From: Gemmatimonadota bacterium
GTDB taxonomy: Bacteria; Gemmatimonadota; Gemmatimonadetes; Gemmatimonadales; GWC2-71-9
Length of the DNA: 6,874 nt
Direction of reading: 5' to 3'
Assembly (NCBI GenBank): GCA_003221075.1
Contig: QHUF01000202.1
Location: 1 to 6,874 of the forward strand
The notes below the pieces were generated by a model that was not told the origin of the DNA, searched no databases, and was given only the letters and a program-made list of their open reading frames with translations. Below, in pieces: positions 6,437-6,874 of the stretch; the stretch's first letter is position 1; every line of letters starts with the position of its first letter. A program made the translations under genes and the position numbers.

Positions 6437-6874
6437 GACGGCGCCGGCTGGAAGCTGCTGCGAAACATGTCAGCCGCGCTCCCTGCGGCGGGATCGTTGC
6501 TGCGCGCGTCGCCAAGCTGAGCGATGAATCCCGCCTCGAGCCGGGCGCTCTCGGCACCGGCGAGCGAGATCGCGTGCGCGGCGTAGCGGAGCACCTGACG
6601 GCCCTCGAGGCCGGCGATGTCGTCAAAGAACCAACCGCACGACGACATGGCGCGCAGCACCCCTCGCTCCATTTCGATGAGCCGCGCGGTGTTCTCGTCG
6701 CCCCGGACGGGCTCAATGGCTCCTGCGGCCTCGAGAAACGCCCGCGATCCCCCAGGTAGATCGCGGCCCTCGCGGTCGTAGATCCCGTGCACTTCGTGCG
6801 CGAGCCACTCCACCGCGAAGCGCAGCGGGGTACGCCAGTCTTGCTGCGACGGCCGGTCGGTGTGGACCTTGCAG
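6433..6874 (-). CDS. DUF3536 (GH57-type amylase/mannosidase-like) protein, C-terminal 146 residues, cut by right edge
   Basis: The frame is open to the right edge, so this is the end of a larger protein and not a short gene. The first visible complete codons read CKVHTDRPSQQDW, continuous with RFAVEWLAHEVHGIYDREG. The diagnostic stretch is SSCGWFFDDIAGLEGRQVLR followed by YAAHAI, which I recognise as the end of the DUF3536 domain. In known proteins DUF3536 follows an N-terminal GH57 catalytic domain, often annotated as alpha-amylase/alpha-mannosidase; that domain would lie beyond 6874. The TGA stop overlaps the GTG of the next GH57 gene by 4 bp. This points to co-translation of two related glucan-active proteins. 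A start within the window (GTG at 6813) is rejected because homology continues upstream of it. Substrate and activity are unknown. Confidence 0.85.
   Translation of the reverse strand, partial: CKVHTDRPSQQDWRTPLRFAVEWLAHEVHGIYDREGRDLPGGSRAFLEAAGAIEPVRGDENTARLIEMERGVLRAMSSCGWFFDDIAGLEGRQVLRYAAHAISLAGAESARLEAGFIAQLGDARSNDPAAGSAADMFRSSFQPAPS

Noticed and set aside
6433..6813. A free-standing 126-codon gene starting at GTG 6813
   Set aside because: The same frame stays open to 6874 and the upstream residues continue the DUF3536-like sequence, so this is the end of a larger protein.

Overview
This is a compact, high-GC bacterial segment (mid-60s percent GC by eye). Every recognisable gene lies on the minus strand, so transcription runs from the right end (6874) to the left end (1). 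The protein types and the absence of archaeal features fit a soil-type bacterium such as Acidobacteriota (Vicinamibacteria-like) or Gemmatimonadota. That placement is a guess from gene content, because there is no rRNA or other phylogenetic marker in the window.

In transcription order the layout is: (1) the C-terminal end of a GH57-associated DUF3536 protein, cut by the right edge (6433-6874); (2) a complete GH57 4-alpha-glucanotransferase/alpha-amylase (4520-6436) that starts in a GTGA overlap with the previous stop; (3) three consecutive methionine-salvage genes, mtnB (3860-4501), mtnD (3297-3872) and mtnC (2614-3345, start uncertain), with overlapping ends; (4) one long open frame (188-2608) joining a LemA domain to a DUF2207 (YciQ-like) membrane protein; (5) the first 68 codons of a second DUF2207 gene (1-204), a diverged tandem paralogue cut by the left edge. 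The largest gap between genes is 18 bp and most junctions overlap. The block therefore looks like a single operon whose promoter lies beyond 6874 and whose terminator lies beyond 1.

Functionally there are three modules. The GH57 pair points to cytoplasmic alpha-glucan (glycogen or maltodextrin) remodelling. MtnB, MtnC and MtnD catalyse three successive steps that turn methylthioribulose-1-phosphate into 2-keto-4-methylthiobutyrate plus formate, recycling the methylthio group left over from polyamine synthesis and other S-adenosylmethionine use. The LemA/DUF2207 genes encode envelope proteins of unknown biochemical role. Nothing in the sequence ties the three modules together except shared direction and tight spacing.

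The points most worth a second look are the in-frame LemA-DUF2207 fusion, the tandem DUF2207 copy whose start and ribosome binding site sit inside the glycine-rich tail of the gene before it, and the non-standard or buried start of mtnC. I see no defence system, CRISPR array, mobile element, RNA gene or riboswitch.
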